In this document: one piece after another, positions 7,693-16,146 of the stretch
Numbering within the stretch: the first letter of the stretch is position 1
Layout of the letters: the number at the start of each line of letters is the position of its first letter
From: JACPDH01 sp041671505
Lineage (GTDB): Bacteria > Acidobacteriota > Thermoanaerobaculia > Gp7-AA8
Length of the DNA: 64,000 bases
Assembly: GCA_041671505.1 (NCBI GenBank)
Contig: JBAZBK010000010.1
Coordinates: 1 to 64,000 of the forward strand
Direction: 5' to 3'
Program-made: the position numbers and the translations under genes
Notes under the pieces: generated by a model
What the model was told of the DNA's origin: nothing
The model's database searches: none
Seen by the model: only the letters and a program-made list of their open reading frames with translations

Positions 7693-8325
7693 CTACGCGT
7701 ATTTCTGCCCGCATTCGGGGCAGAACTTCGGATTCCCTTCGGCGTCCGCTCCACACTTGTTGCAGTGCTTCTTCGCGGAGACGCTCGTGCCGCACTCGGG
7801 GCAGAACTTGCCTCCCTGCGTCTTCGCGCCGCACGACGGACAGACGGCGCCCGTCACCGTGGCGACGTCGCGCTGCTTCATCCAGTCGACGTCGCGCGCC
7901 TTCTGCTGCACCTGCTCGCGCGCCGCCTCCGCCTGTGCCGACGCCATCTCCTCGTCGAGATCGGGGGCGCACCACTCGCAGAGCTGCATCTTTTTGTTCC
8001 AGCAGATCGGCTCGCAGACCCACTTGCCGCAGCGGGTGCACTGCTTGAACTGCTTCGAGATCTCGTCGCCCGCTTCCTTCAGCGCCGCGTCGTGCCCGGC
8101 ACCTCCGATCGCGCGCTGCACCTCGTAGGTGCTCGACGCCGCGTTCCCGAATATCCCGCCGAAGAGACTGCCGGCGACGCGCACGGCGGAGGCCGCCATC
8201 CCGATCGCTGACGCCTTGAAGGTCGACATGTAACCGTTGCCGCACTTCTCGCAGAAGAACTTGAACTGGTAGCCGCGGTCGGTGGAAAGATCTTCGTAAT
8301 TGCCGGTGAACCAGATGGACGCCAT
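7693..8325 (-). CDS. Zinc-ribbon protein with C-terminal double zinc ribbon
   Basis: This 210-residue protein has four Cys-pair zinc-binding units. CEKCG near residue 25 and CTRCGKWVCEP...CEWC around 95-120 form the N-terminal and central ones. At the C-terminus CPSCGAKT..FCPECG and CNKCGAD..FCPECG (about 160-208) form two consecutive rubredoxin-like ribbons. A Gly/Ala-rich hydrophobic stretch (about 38-62, ASAVRVAGSLFGGIFG) may associate with membrane. AAGGAG lies upstream of ATG 8325. Similar ribbon pairs occur in many scaffold or regulatory proteins; no enzymatic domain is present. The function is unknown, and the downstream 365-residue protein may be a partner. Confidence 0.8.
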   Translation of the reverse strand: MASIWFTGNYEDLSTDRGYQFKFFCEKCGNGYMSTFKASAIGMAASAVRVAGSLFGGIFGNAASSTYEVQRAIGGAGHDAALKEAGDEISKQFKQCTRCGKWVCEPICWNKKMQLCEWCAPDLDEEMASAQAEAAREQVQQKARDVDWMKQRDVATVTGAVCPSCGAKTQGGKFCPECGTSVSAKKHCNKCGADAEGNPKFCPECGQKYA

Positions 8326-8365
8326 GGGTCTCTCCTTGAAGCGAGTTCGAGGAGATATTCTAAGT

Positions 8366-8401
8366 TCGGATCGCGGATTTGGGATTTCGGATTTCGGGAT
8401 C
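8366..8401. repeat. Single 7-bp iterated arm
   Basis: The bases GCGGATT-TGGGATT-TCGGATT-TCGGGAT repeat with a 7-bp period. The arm lies in the short gap between the zinc-ribbon gene start and the stop of the exported-protein gene at 8405. A degenerate relative is at 5883-5898. Unlike most members of this class it has no obvious inverted partner nearby. Confidence 0.6.
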
Positions 8402-8404
8402 AGC

Positions 8405-9295
8405 TCACTCGTAGGTGAACTTCGCGACGGTGGAGCGCTCGCCCGTCGCCGTGATCTCGAGCCACGGACCCTTGCCGCCGCCAGTCTGGACCGCCCGCAT
8501 CGAGGTGCTGCCTTCGAGCGATTCCTCGAGCTTGCCGAGGCTCGTGTCGATCGGGAACGCGGCCGAATATCGCACGCTGAGCTTCCCTTCCTTCATCTTG
8601 AACCCGGGCGGCAGTTGCATCTCGAGCGAGCCCATCTCGAGCGTCGACGAGAGCTGGAGACAGTCGACTCCATCGATACGACTGACGCTCACGAGCTTCG
8701 TCTCTCCGGTCACGGCGTCAGCGCTCGCGTCGATCCCCGAATCGTGGAACGACTTCGCGGCGAAGGCAGCGTTCACCGGCCAGCTGTCGCCGACTTTCTT
8801 CTTCTCGGACGTGCCGAGCACGTCGTCGTTCGTTTCGTCGGTGGAACCGACGGCGTGCACGAGCGACAGAGCCTTGCCGATGTTCTCGGTCACCGCCACA
8901 CCACCCACGCTGAAGCGTTTCGCGCCCCCGTCGGCCTCGGCGATCAGTTCCGTCCCCGGAGGGAAGGGATCCAACTGCTCGTTTCCCTTCGCGATCGTCA
9001 GCCTGGTGAGCTTGAGCTTCACCTTCGCGGGTCTCGCATTCTCGTCGACCGCGAGTACCGTCGCGGACGCCTCGAGCGCCACGCGCGTTTCGGTCGTCTT
9101 GTTTTCGAGAACCGTCTTGCCGTTCGTAATGATGACGTGCTCGACATTGTGCCCCGTCGACACGATGCCGTAGGTCGCACCCACGGTCGTCGGCCGGTCG
9201 AGAACGATCTGGTAGGAGGTGTCGTCGGCCGCAACCGCGACGACGCACAGCAGCATCGTCGCGACCATCGCTGCACGAGCAATCGACAGACTCAT
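8405..9295 (-). CDS. Exported hypothetical protein (296 aa)
   Basis: The start at 9295 is chosen because a strong purine-rich site (GGGAGGGGAGCCAGGA) precedes it and the product then begins with a clear signal peptide (MSLSIARAAMVATMLLCVVAVAADD). The frame stays open upstream to 9436, but that would bury the signal. The mature protein (about 275 residues) is Thr/Ser/Val-rich and beta-dominated, with no Cys clusters or known catalytic motif. It contains a TYGIVSTGHNVEHVIITNGK segment near the N-terminus. It is probably periplasmic; the function is unknown. It resembles small exported proteins with DUF-type domains in Acidobacteriota and Planctomycetota, but I cannot assign one. Confidence 0.78.
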   Translation of the reverse strand: MSLSIARAAMVATMLLCVVAVAADDTSYQIVLDRPTTVGATYGIVSTGHNVEHVIITNGKTVLENKTTETRVALEASATVLAVDENARPAKVKLKLTRLTIAKGNEQLDPFPPGTELIAEADGGAKRFSVGGVAVTENIGKALSLVHAVGSTDETNDDVLGTSEKKKVGDSWPVNAAFAAKSFHDSGIDASADAVTGETKLVSVSRIDGVDCLQLSSTLEMGSLEMQLPPGFKMKEGKLSVRYSAAFPIDTSLGKLEESLEGSTSMRAVQTGGGKGPWLEITATGERSTVAKFTYE

Positions 9296-9467
9296 TCCTG
9301 GCTCCCCTCCCGGCAACAGCCGTCCGGGTCCGGACAATGGGAGCGAACACCGACAGGAGGCCGGGACCGCGATCCGCATCGTCGAGCTGCGTGAGGCGCC
9401 CATCTTCGCACGAATCGCGATGCGGCCACCGTCCATGCAGCAACTGCTTTGACTTAGATGCGGAAAG

Positions 9468-9567
9468 GCTGAAGTTAGAAGTTAGAACGTTGAATTGAGA
9501 ACCCGGAAACAAAGCCGCTCCGGTCTTTCTGGATTCAAAACTCAACGTTCTAACTTCCAACTTCAGC
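9468..9567. repeat. 7-bp iterated inverted repeat, AT-rich
   Basis: The left arm (9468-9509) is made of near-7-bp words (GTTAGAA GTTAGAA CGTTGAA TTGAGAA). The right arm (9526-9567) is its reverse complement with few mismatches. The loop is about 16 bases. The segment is much more AT-rich than the flanking DNA. It can form a hairpin of roughly 40 bp. It is one of about a dozen such elements in the window. Confidence 0.8.
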
Positions 9568-9644
9568 TTCTCCTCCGTGAAGCCAGGACCATAGCGTCCA
9601 TGCACGGAGGCGTTCCGCAACCACTCCGATTCGAGCCCTTCAAG

Positions 9645-9673
9645 AAAAAACGGGCCCCGGTATGTGGGGCCCG
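9645..9673 (-). terminator. Rho-independent terminator of the histone-like gene
   Basis: On the minus strand an 8-bp stem CGGGCCCC/GGGGCCCG (9673-9666 with 9658-9651) encloses a 7-base loop and is followed by TTTTTT (9650-9645). It lies 28 bases past the stop of the gene at 9701-10750. Confidence 0.88.
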
Positions 9674-9700
9674 TCGGCGGATCACTTGTGCGGCAGCGTC

Positions 9701-10750
9701 TTAGCGCGTGATCTCCATCGTCGCCTTTCCCGAGGCAAGCTCGGTGCGGTTGGCGTTGACGGCGTGGATCGTATAGTCGACGGTGGTACCGACCGACTTC
9801 GCGCTCACGAGGTCGGACATCTGGCGGTGAGGCCGCGCGCTTCCCGGCTTCGTCGACTTGTACTGCGGCTTGCCGAACGGGCTCGGCTTGCCGATCTCGA
9901 CGACGACGTGGTCGACCATGACGTCGACCCCTCCGAAATAGCGGAAGTCCCACTCGACCGCGGCGCCCGGAGTGAGCGTCACCGTCTGGGGATAGCAGTG
10001 GACGTAGATCCGGCCGGCATTCTGTTCGACGTGAACGAGAATCGGCACGGTCTTGATCGGCTTCGGCGGAGCGAGATCCTCTTCGCGGATCAGGCGGTCC
10101 GACGACGCGGGAGCCGCGGCGACGGTGAACGCCGACTTCGCGCGCGGAGGAGCCGGGAGGAATGACGACGGTCGCGATCCCTCCTGCGAAATCCACGTGG
10201 CAAGCGGTGCGCTCGTCGGGGTCACCCGCGGGCCGCGCCTGGTGCGGCGGACCTTCGGTGCTTTCGGGGAAGCGAGACGCGGTGCCGCAGCAGCTTTCAC
10301 CGCGGGAGCAGGCGCCGTCTTGACGGCGGGCTGCACGGCCTTCACAGGCTTCGCCGTGGCTTTCTGCGCCTTCGCGACCGGGGGCGCTGGCTTCGAGACG
10401 GGGGCAAGCTTCTTCAGAACCTTCTTCGGAGCTGAAGCCGCAACCTTTTTCGGAGCCGGAGCAACTTTCTTCCGGACCGGAACCGCCTTTTTCGGAGCGG
10501 CAGACGCCTTCTTGACCGGCTTCGCGGCCTTCGTCACCTTCTTCGGCGCAGGCTTCGCAGACTTCGGCGCAGCCTTCGGAGGCTTCACGAGCTTCTTCGG
10601 CGCGACGGCCTTCTTCGGTGACGGCTTCGCAGCGGCCTTCTTCGCAGCCGGCTTTAACTTCTTGACTACCTTGGACTTGTTCGCCACCTTACCACCGGAG
10701 GTCGCCTTCCGAGCCGTGGTCGTGGACGCTTTGCTCTTCGCCCGCGCCAT
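9701..10750 (-). CDS. Histone H1-like Lys/Ala/Pro-rich protein with C-terminal beta domain
   Basis: This 349-residue protein has two parts. Residues about 1-175 are low-complexity repeats of the APKKV, KPAPKK and AKPVK type, very basic and like histone H1 or bacterial AlgP/HctB tails. Residues about 225-349 form a compact, Val-rich domain (PILVHVEQNAGRIYVHCYPQ, then VTLTPGAAVEWDFRYFGG), probably a beta sandwich. The tail should bind DNA or RNA without sequence preference; the partner of the C-terminal domain is unknown. ATG 10750 is preferred over GTG 10756 since GAGGGG lies five bases before it. A strong terminator follows. The Lys-rich half is repetitive at the DNA level as well (AAG/CCG/GCG codons). 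Confidence 0.8.
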   Translation of the reverse strand: MARAKSKASTTTARKATSGGKVANKSKVVKKLKPAAKKAAAKPSPKKAVAPKKLVKPPKAAPKSAKPAPKKVTKAAKPVKKASAAPKKAVPVRKKVAPAPKKVAASAPKKVLKKLAPVSKPAPPVAKAQKATAKPVKAVQPAVKTAPAPAVKAAAAPRLASPKAPKVRRTRRGPRVTPTSAPLATWISQEGSRPSSFLPAPPRAKSAFTVAAAPASSDRLIREEDLAPPKPIKTVPILVHVEQNAGRIYVHCYPQTVTLTPGAAVEWDFRYFGGVDVMVDHVVVEIGKPSPFGKPQYKSTKPGSARPHRQMSDLVSAKSVGTTVDYTIHAVNANRTELASGKATMEITR

Positions 10751-11053
10751 TTTCACCCCTCAAATTTCAGTTAAGCCTTTGATTCCGTGCTTCTTGGGCT
10801 GGCGCACTATACCAACCGGAACCAGAATCCGCCACTATTTTCGGGGAAATCCTGCGATTTTCCTCCCGGGCCCGCGGATTTGAGCGGGCCGGGTCCAGGT
10901 GGCGCAGACACTCCTGTCTGCGCGCGACGCATCGCGCCGCTTAACTCATGCAGCGTCGAGGATCGGGCAGGGGCACGAATGCGTTGTCCCCGCATCCGGT
11001 CGCCTTCGGCGACGCGCAGGCAGGAGTGCCTGCGCCACACGGTCCCGCCCGGC
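10751..11053. other. Gene-free spacer with REPIN
   Basis: This 303-bp gap lies between glmM and the histone-like gene, both on the minus strand. It contains a REPIN at 10899-11038 and, just beside it, a GGCCCGC/GCGGGCC hairpin (about 10869-10890). The 10751-10860 stretch is relatively AT-rich and should hold the promoter of the histone-like gene. No ORF is supported. Confidence 0.5.
10899..11038. repeat. REPIN, GTGGCGCAG family (copy A)
   Basis: Two 26-bp REP units face each other. The left one (10899-10924) has a GTGG head and a GCGCAGACA/TGTCTGCGC stem around CTCC. The right one (11013-11038, reversed) has the compensated stem GCGCAGGCA/TGCCTGCGC. The interior includes a GTCGCC-TTC-GGCGAC hairpin that also occurs in copies B (17229-17336) and C (20072-20229). 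The interiors are otherwise unrelated and differ in length (88, 56 and 106 bp). Confidence 0.85.
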
Positions 11054-12391
11054 TCAGCCGATCTCTTCGCTCAGAATCGTCGTGAGCCGCTCCGCCGCGA
11101 CGCGGATCAACTCGGCATCGGGCCCTTCGATCATGACTCTCACGAGGTTCTCCGTCCCGGAGTAGCGGACGAGGATGCGGCCCTCGCCGGCGAGACGCGA
11201 CTCCTCTTCGGCGAGCGCCTCCCGGTATCGCGGGAGCGAGTCGAGCGGCGGGCGCGCGCCGACCCTGCGGTTGACGAGAATCTGCGGCATCGGCGCGAAG
11301 GTCTCGATCTGCGAGAACGGCCGATTCTCGCGCGCGAGGATCGCACCGACGAGGAGCGCGGTGTGAATGCCGTCGCCCGTCGTGTGGCACGCGAGGTCGA
11401 TCACATGGCCCGACTGCTCGCCCCCGATCGACGCGCCGCGCTCGAGCATCTTCTCGAGCACGTACTTGTCGCCCACGTTCGCCCTCACGAGCTCGATCCC
11501 CTCGGCGGCGAGACGCTTCTCGAAGCCGATGTTCGACATCACCGTCGCGACGAGCACGCCGGAGCCGGGTGCCCCTGCCGCCTTACGGCGCGTCGCGATG
11601 AGGTAGAGCACCTCGTCGCCGTTGCGGATCGTGCCGCGATCGTCGGCGAAGATGACGCGATCGGCGTCGCCGTCGAACGAGACGCCGAAGTCGGCCTTCT
11701 CCGCGACGACGCGCGCGGCCATCGCCTCCGGGTGGAGCGCGCCGCAGTTGTGGTTGATGTTCCTGCCGTCGGGCGCGATGAACATCGGCACCACGTCGGC
11801 GCCCGCGCGTCGGAAGAGCTCGATGCCGATCTCGAACGCGGCGCCGTTGCCGGCGTCGACGACGACCTTCTTGCTCGCGAGCTCGTTCGCCGCCACGCCC
11901 TTTCCGAGGAAAGCCTCGTAACTGGCGACGAGCGCAGGATCGTTCTCGAGAGGTGACGCGGGAGCGAGCGTCTCCCCCTCATTCCTGATTGCAAGCATCT
12001 CCTCTTCGATCTTCAGCTCGATCTCGTCGGAGAGCTTCATGCCGTCGTGGCCGAAGAGCTTCACGCCGTTGTCGTGCCACGGGTTGTGCGACGCGGAGAT
12101 CGAAACGGCGGCGCCGGCATCGGACGTGCGGCAGAGGTACGCCACGCCCGGCGTCGGGATGACGCCAGCGAAGCGTGCGGTGCCGCCGCCGCGGACGATG
12201 CCTTCGCGCAGCGCGAGGGCGATCTCCGGGCCCGACTCGCGGGTGTCCATTCCGAGGATGACGACGGGCGGAATCCCCGCGGCGCGAAGCCTGTGCGCGG
12301 TCGACTCGCCGAGGGCGAGCATCGACGCGACGTCGAGCGGGTACTCGTGCGCCCTGCCCCGGATTCCGTCGGTGCCGAAGAGTTTCCTCAA
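11054..12391 (-). CDS. glmM: Phosphoglucosamine mutase
   Basis: The enzyme interconverts glucosamine-6-phosphate and glucosamine-1-phosphate on the route to UDP-GlcNAc. The product has 445 residues, the standard size. It starts KLFGTDGIRG, carries the phosphoserine loop SISASHNPWHDNG (Ser about 100) and the magnesium loop SFDGDADRV (about 240). The C-terminal phosphate loop RYSGTENLVRV is intact. The start codon is TTG 12391, overlapping the ybbR stop by four bases (TTGA), so the gene is coupled to ybbR in the cdaA-ybbR-glmM block known from many bacteria. Confidence 0.96.
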   Translation of the reverse strand: MRKLFGTDGIRGRAHEYPLDVASMLALGESTAHRLRAAGIPPVVILGMDTRESGPEIALALREGIVRGGGTARFAGVIPTPGVAYLCRTSDAGAAVSISASHNPWHDNGVKLFGHDGMKLSDEIELKIEEEMLAIRNEGETLAPASPLENDPALVASYEAFLGKGVAANELASKKVVVDAGNGAAFEIGIELFRRAGADVVPMFIAPDGRNINHNCGALHPEAMAARVVAEKADFGVSFDGDADRVIFADDRGTIRNGDEVLYLIATRRKAAGAPGSGVLVATVMSNIGFEKRLAAEGIELVRANVGDKYVLEKMLERGASIGGEQSGHVIDLACHTTGDGIHTALLVGAILARENRPFSQIETFAPMPQILVNRRVGARPPLDSLPRYREALAEEESRLAGEGRILVRYSGTENLVRVMIEGPDAELIRVAAERLTTILSEEIG

Positions 12392-13125
12392 CTGGATCCG
12401 CCTTTCGACGACTTCGCCTTCGATTTCGTTCTTGGCTTCACGGGAGCCGGCTCCGGCTCCGCCGGCCTGGGGACGATCTCGACGCTGACGACCGCGCTCT
12501 GCGGCTCGAGAACGCGAACGGAGGGAACTCCCGAGACGAGGCCGACGCTCTGGCGGAACGACTGGCCACGGCCGCTGAGCACGATCCGGTCGGTGAACAC
12601 TCCGTCGATCTCACGAATTGCGGAGGCGGGGCCGGTGACGAGCGCGGTGGGCGGCTCGACGATGACCGAATCGGGCGCGTAGATCAGTCCTTCAGGGAGG
12701 TCTCCGACGAAGAAGGGGCGGATCGCGACGTTCTTGTTCCTCCGCGCCTCGATGTGGAACGACACCGAGGCCGGCTCGAGCGACAGCACCTCGACGTTAG
12801 GCGGCACGTTGAGCGCCTGGGGGCGGATGAGCGCGCGGAGCGTTCCGGGCTTCGCGTCGCGCATGTCGAGCGCGATCTCGAGGTTCTGCGACGAGAGCGA
12901 GCGAAGCGCATTGAGGGGGCCGCGCAGGCGGACGCCGATCGTGTCCTGCACCGGCTCCATCACGATCACGTCGCGAGGAACGCCGACGAGCGCGAGCGGC
13001 ACCGAGTACGAGCGCTCGAACGTCTGCGCGCGCCTCTCGGAGGTGACGCCGAACCAGATCGCGAGTGCAGCGAGAATCGCGACGATCCGCAGGCCGGTTC
13101 CCCGGAACAGCCGTTCGAGACTCAC
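12388..13125 (-). CDS. YbbR-domain protein (CdaR-like regulator of the c-di-AMP cyclase)
   Basis: This 245-residue protein has one N-terminal membrane helix (about 8-28, GLRIVAILAALAIWFGV) followed by tandem YbbR repeats exposed outside the inner membrane. The last 25 residues are Lys/Pro/Ser-rich. In Firmicutes the homologue CdaR binds CdaA and modulates c-di-AMP synthesis; that role is inferred here from the order cdaA-ybbR-glmM. The start is GTG 13125, overlapping the cdaA stop by four bases (GTGA). The reading frame continues upstream to 13482 inside cdaA, but that extension is a shadow. Confidence 0.88.
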   Translation of the reverse strand: MSLERLFRGTGLRIVAILAALAIWFGVTSERRAQTFERSYSVPLALVGVPRDVIVMEPVQDTIGVRLRGPLNALRSLSSQNLEIALDMRDAKPGTLRALIRPQALNVPPNVEVLSLEPASVSFHIEARRNKNVAIRPFFVGDLPEGLIYAPDSVIVEPPTALVTGPASAIREIDGVFTDRIVLSGRGQSFRQSVGLVSGVPSVRVLEPQSAVVSVEIVPRPAEPEPAPVKPRTKSKAKSSKGGSS

Positions 13126-13904
13126 GCGCCGCTCCTTCCCGCGAGGCCGAGCTCGGCCCGCAGCAGCTCCTCGAGCGACTCGGGCGTCAGGTTGGCGTGG
13201 AGCTTCCCTCCCGCCGCGATGCTGATCGACTTGTTTTCCTCGGAGACGATCACGACGAGAGCATCGGTCTGCTCGGCAAGCCCGAGCCCCGCGCGGTGGC
13301 GCGTCCCCATGTCGCCGGAGATCTGCTCGCCCGACCCGAGTGGCAGGACGACGCTCGCCGCGATCATCCGGTCGCCGCGCACGATCACCGCGCCGTCGTG
13401 CATCGGCGCCGACGGGGCGAAGATGCTGACCAGAAGCTCGGACGAGAGTTGCGCATCGAGCGGGCGGCCGCTCTCGGCCCACTCGCGCAGCCCTTCGGCG
13501 CGCTCGATGACGATCAGCGCGCCCCAGTTGCGCGACGAGAGCTCCCGAGCCGCCGCGACGATCGTCGCGGCGCGCGAGTCGCTCTCCGGCTGCGCCATGA
13601 AGCGAAGCATCCGGATCCTGCCGAGCGCCGCGAGCGCCAGGCGGATCTCCTGCTGGAAGAGAACGATCACCGCGAACGGCAGGTAGAAGAGGACGGCAGC
13701 GAAGACCCGCTCGGTGGCGGTCAGCCCCAGCGTGCGCGCGAGGTAGTAGGCGCCGGCGAGAAGCACGATGCCGACCGACATCTGCATCGCCTTCGTGCCG
13801 CGAATCACGTAGAGAGCGGCGTAGAGGAGCGACGCCACGATCGCGATGTCGACCGCGTCGAGCCAGCTGAACTGCAGCGCGACGAAACTGTCGTACAGGT
13901 TCAT
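13122..13904 (-). CDS. cdaA: Diadenylate cyclase (c-di-AMP synthase), CdaA type
   Basis: The enzyme makes cyclic di-AMP from two ATP. It has 260 residues. Three N-terminal membrane helices (about 15-90) are followed by the DAC domain. The two catalytic motifs are present: MHDGAVIV (about 170) and GTRHRAGLGL (about 203-212). It lies between folP and ybbR, overlapping both by four bases, so translation of the whole block is coupled. C-di-AMP usually controls osmolyte and potassium balance and wall integrity; the coupling to glmM and murA fits the latter. Confidence 0.95.
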   Translation of the reverse strand: MNLYDSFVALQFSWLDAVDIAIVASLLYAALYVIRGTKAMQMSVGIVLLAGAYYLARTLGLTATERVFAAVLFYLPFAVIVLFQQEIRLALAALGRIRMLRFMAQPESDSRAATIVAAARELSSRNWGALIVIERAEGLREWAESGRPLDAQLSSELLVSIFAPSAPMHDGAVIVRGDRMIAASVVLPLGSGEQISGDMGTRHRAGLGLAEQTDALVVIVSEENKSISIAAGGKLHANLTPESLEELLRAELGLAGRSGA

Positions 13905-14746
13905 CGCGCCGCTCTCCCGATCGCGCGCCAGACCTTCAGAAAGTCGACCGTCTCTCTCACGTCGTGCACCCTGACCACTGCTGCACCGGCGGTCGCGGCG
14001 GCCGCGACCGCGGCCAGCGATCCCGCCATCCGCTCCGGCCCGGCGCTGCGACCCGTCACGTGCCCGACGAACGCCTTTCGCGACGCGCCGATCACGACGG
14101 GAGCGAGAGCGCGAAGCTCTCCTGCCCGCGCCAGGATCTCCAGATTGTGGTCGAACGTCTTGCCGAAGCCAATACCGGGATCGATGAGGATCGCGTCAGC
14201 GCGGATCCCGCTGGCGATCGCATGCTTGCAGCGCGCGGCGAGCTCGGCGCGGACTTCGAGGACGACGTCGTCGAAGTCGATCGTCTGCTGCATCGTCTTC
14301 GGCTCGCCGCGCATGTGCATCAGGATCACCGCGGCGCCGCTCGTCGCGACGACCTCCGTCATTCGCGGGTCGAAGTTGAGCGCGGTGACGTCGTTCACGA
14401 TCCCCGCGCCGGCGCCGATCGCAGCCTCGGCGACGGCAGCTTTCATCGTGTCGACCGAGATCACGACGCCGGAGCGACGGCGGATGCCTTCGATCACCGG
14501 CACGACGCGCGCGATCTCTTCGTCCTCGCTCACCCCTTCGGAGCCGGGCCGCGTCGACTCGCCGCCGACGTCGACGATCGCGGCGCCGTCGTCCGCCATG
14601 CGAAGCGCGCTTTCGATCGCGTCGCTGGCGCGAAGGTGAACGCCGCCGTCCGAAAAGGAGTCGGGCGTGACGTTGACGATTCCCATCACGAGCGGCCGCT
14701 CGTGAAGCTCGAGGCGCGCACCTCCGCGGAGTGCGATGCTCGTCAT
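13901..14746 (-). CDS. folP: Dihydropteroate synthase
   Basis: The enzyme joins p-aminobenzoate to dihydropterin pyrophosphate in folate synthesis and is the sulfonamide target. The 281 residues contain the two signature segments: MGIVNVTPDSFSDGG (about 21) and DVGGESTRPG (about 59). Later family motifs are DPGIGFGKT (about 190) and GASRKAFVG. Length is normal. It begins 25 bases after the murA stop and overlaps cdaA by four bases. The position of folP before a cdaA-ybbR-glmM block is common in bacteria. Confidence 0.96.
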   Translation of the reverse strand: MTSIALRGGARLELHERPLVMGIVNVTPDSFSDGGVHLRASDAIESALRMADDGAAIVDVGGESTRPGSEGVSEDEEIARVVPVIEGIRRRSGVVISVDTMKAAVAEAAIGAGAGIVNDVTALNFDPRMTEVVATSGAAVILMHMRGEPKTMQQTIDFDDVVLEVRAELAARCKHAIASGIRADAILIDPGIGFGKTFDHNLEILARAGELRALAPVVIGASRKAFVGHVTGRSAGPERMAGSLAAVAAAATAGAAVVRVHDVRETVDFLKVWRAIGRAAR

Positions 14747-14771
14747 GCCGCGGCCCCGTCGCGGTGCAGCA

Positions 14772-16058
14772 CTACTTGTCCTGCTCCCTGTGGATGCGCG
14801 CGCCGAGTGCGTTGAGGCGCTCGTCGATCCGCTCGTAGCCGCGGTCGATCTGCTGGATGTTCTGGATGACGCTCTCCCCCTTCGCGCAGAGCGCGGCGAT
14901 GAGGAGCGCCATGCCGGCGCGGATGTCGGGGCTCGAGATCTTCGAACCGTAGAGCGGGCTGCCGCCGACGACGATCGCGCGGTGCGGGTCGCAGAGGATG
15001 ATGCGCGCGCCCATGTCGATCAGCTTGTCGGTGAAGAAGAGGCGCGACTCGAACATCTTCTCGAAAATCATCACCGTGCCGCGCGCCTGCGTCGCGACGA
15101 CGATCATGATCGAGAGGAGGTCGGCGGGAAACAGCGGCCATGGCCCGTCGTCGAGCTTCGGCACCGCGGCACCCACGTCGTACATCACCTCGAGCGTCTG
15201 ATTGCCGGGGATGCGGATGTTCGGTCCTTCGAACTTCATCACGACGCCGAGCTTGCGGAACATCAGCTCCACGGCGTCCATGTGCTCGGGAACCCCGTCC
15301 TCGATGACGAGCTCGCTTCCGGTCACCGCGGCGAGGCCGATGTAGCTGCCGACCTCGATGTGATCGCTCGGGATGCGGAACTCGCCGCTGCCGAGGCTCT
15401 TCACGCCGCGGATGCGCAACGAATTCGTGCCGATGCCGTCGATGTCTGCGCCGAGGACGTTGAGGAAGCGGCAGAGGTCCTGCACGTGAGGCTCGGCGGC
15501 GGCGTTGTAGATCAGCGTCTCGCCGTCGGCGAGCACCGCGGCGGTAATCGCGTTCTCGGTGCCGGTGACCGACGCCTCGTCGAGGAACATCCGGCGCCCG
15601 GTGAGCTGCTTCGCGGTCATCGTGTACCGCCCAGGCGCCGACTCGACGGTCGCGCCGAGCGTCTCGAAGGCGAGGAGGTGCGTATCGACGCGGCGGCGGC
15701 CGATCGCGTCGCCACCCGGGCGGACCATCGTCGCGGCGCCGGTGCGGGCAAGCAGCGGCCCCGCGAGGAGGATCGACGCGCGGATCTTCCGCGACAGCTC
15801 GGCGTCGGGAACCGACGACATCTCGCCGGTGCGGCGGATCGTGACCGTGTTCGCGTCTGCGCGGTCGACCGTGCGGCCGAGCGTCTCGAGCAGTTGCAGC
15901 ATCACGCGCACGTCGCGGATGTCGGGGAGATTCCGGAGCGTCACCGGCTCATCGGTGAGGAGCACCGCGGCGAGGATCGGAAGCGCCGCGTTCTTGTTGC
16001 CCGCAGGCCTGATGGTCCCGTCGAGCCTGCGCCCGCCTTCGACAACGAATCTCTCCAT
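14772..16058 (-). CDS. murA: UDP-N-acetylglucosamine 1-carboxyvinyltransferase with Asp at the fosfomycin site
   Basis: MurA transfers enolpyruvate from PEP to UDP-GlcNAc, the first committed step of peptidoglycan synthesis. The product has 428 residues, a typical size. The N-terminal AGNKNAALPILAA and the later DDGPWPLFPADL region are characteristic. In the active-site loop the normal GGCAIG sequence reads GGDAIG (Asp117), i.e. the residue alkylated by fosfomycin is replaced. Asp at this site is known from mycobacteria and chlamydiae, where the enzyme works and resists the drug. The start is ATG 16058; a much longer open frame in the same register extends through the neighbouring plus-strand gene and is a shadow. 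Confidence 0.95.
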   Translation of the reverse strand: MERFVVEGGRRLDGTIRPAGNKNAALPILAAVLLTDEPVTLRNLPDIRDVRVMLQLLETLGRTVDRADANTVTIRRTGEMSSVPDAELSRKIRASILLAGPLLARTGAATMVRPGGDAIGRRRVDTHLLAFETLGATVESAPGRYTMTAKQLTGRRMFLDEASVTGTENAITAAVLADGETLIYNAAAEPHVQDLCRFLNVLGADIDGIGTNSLRIRGVKSLGSGEFRIPSDHIEVGSYIGLAAVTGSELVIEDGVPEHMDAVELMFRKLGVVMKFEGPNIRIPGNQTLEVMYDVGAAVPKLDDGPWPLFPADLLSIMIVVATQARGTVMIFEKMFESRLFFTDKLIDMGARIILCDPHRAIVVGGSPLYGSKISSPDIRAGMALLIAALCAKGESVIQNIQQIDRGYERIDERLNALGARIHREQDK

Positions 16059-16146
16059 CGTTCGCTCCGCCTCAGTACATGAACAGCGGCGGAAGAATAT
16101 CACCGCGCAATCGCGCGGTGGGCCGGGGTGAACAGGGCGAAACAGC

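Larger units (their letters stand above)
9296..9700. other. Gene-free spacer, promoter side of the exported-protein gene
   Basis: This 405-bp gap contains the iterated inverted repeat at 9468-9567 and the terminator of the upstream minus-strand gene at 9645-9673. The stretch 9296-9460 should hold the promoter of the 8405-9295 gene. I see no convincing ORF. Confidence 0.5.
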
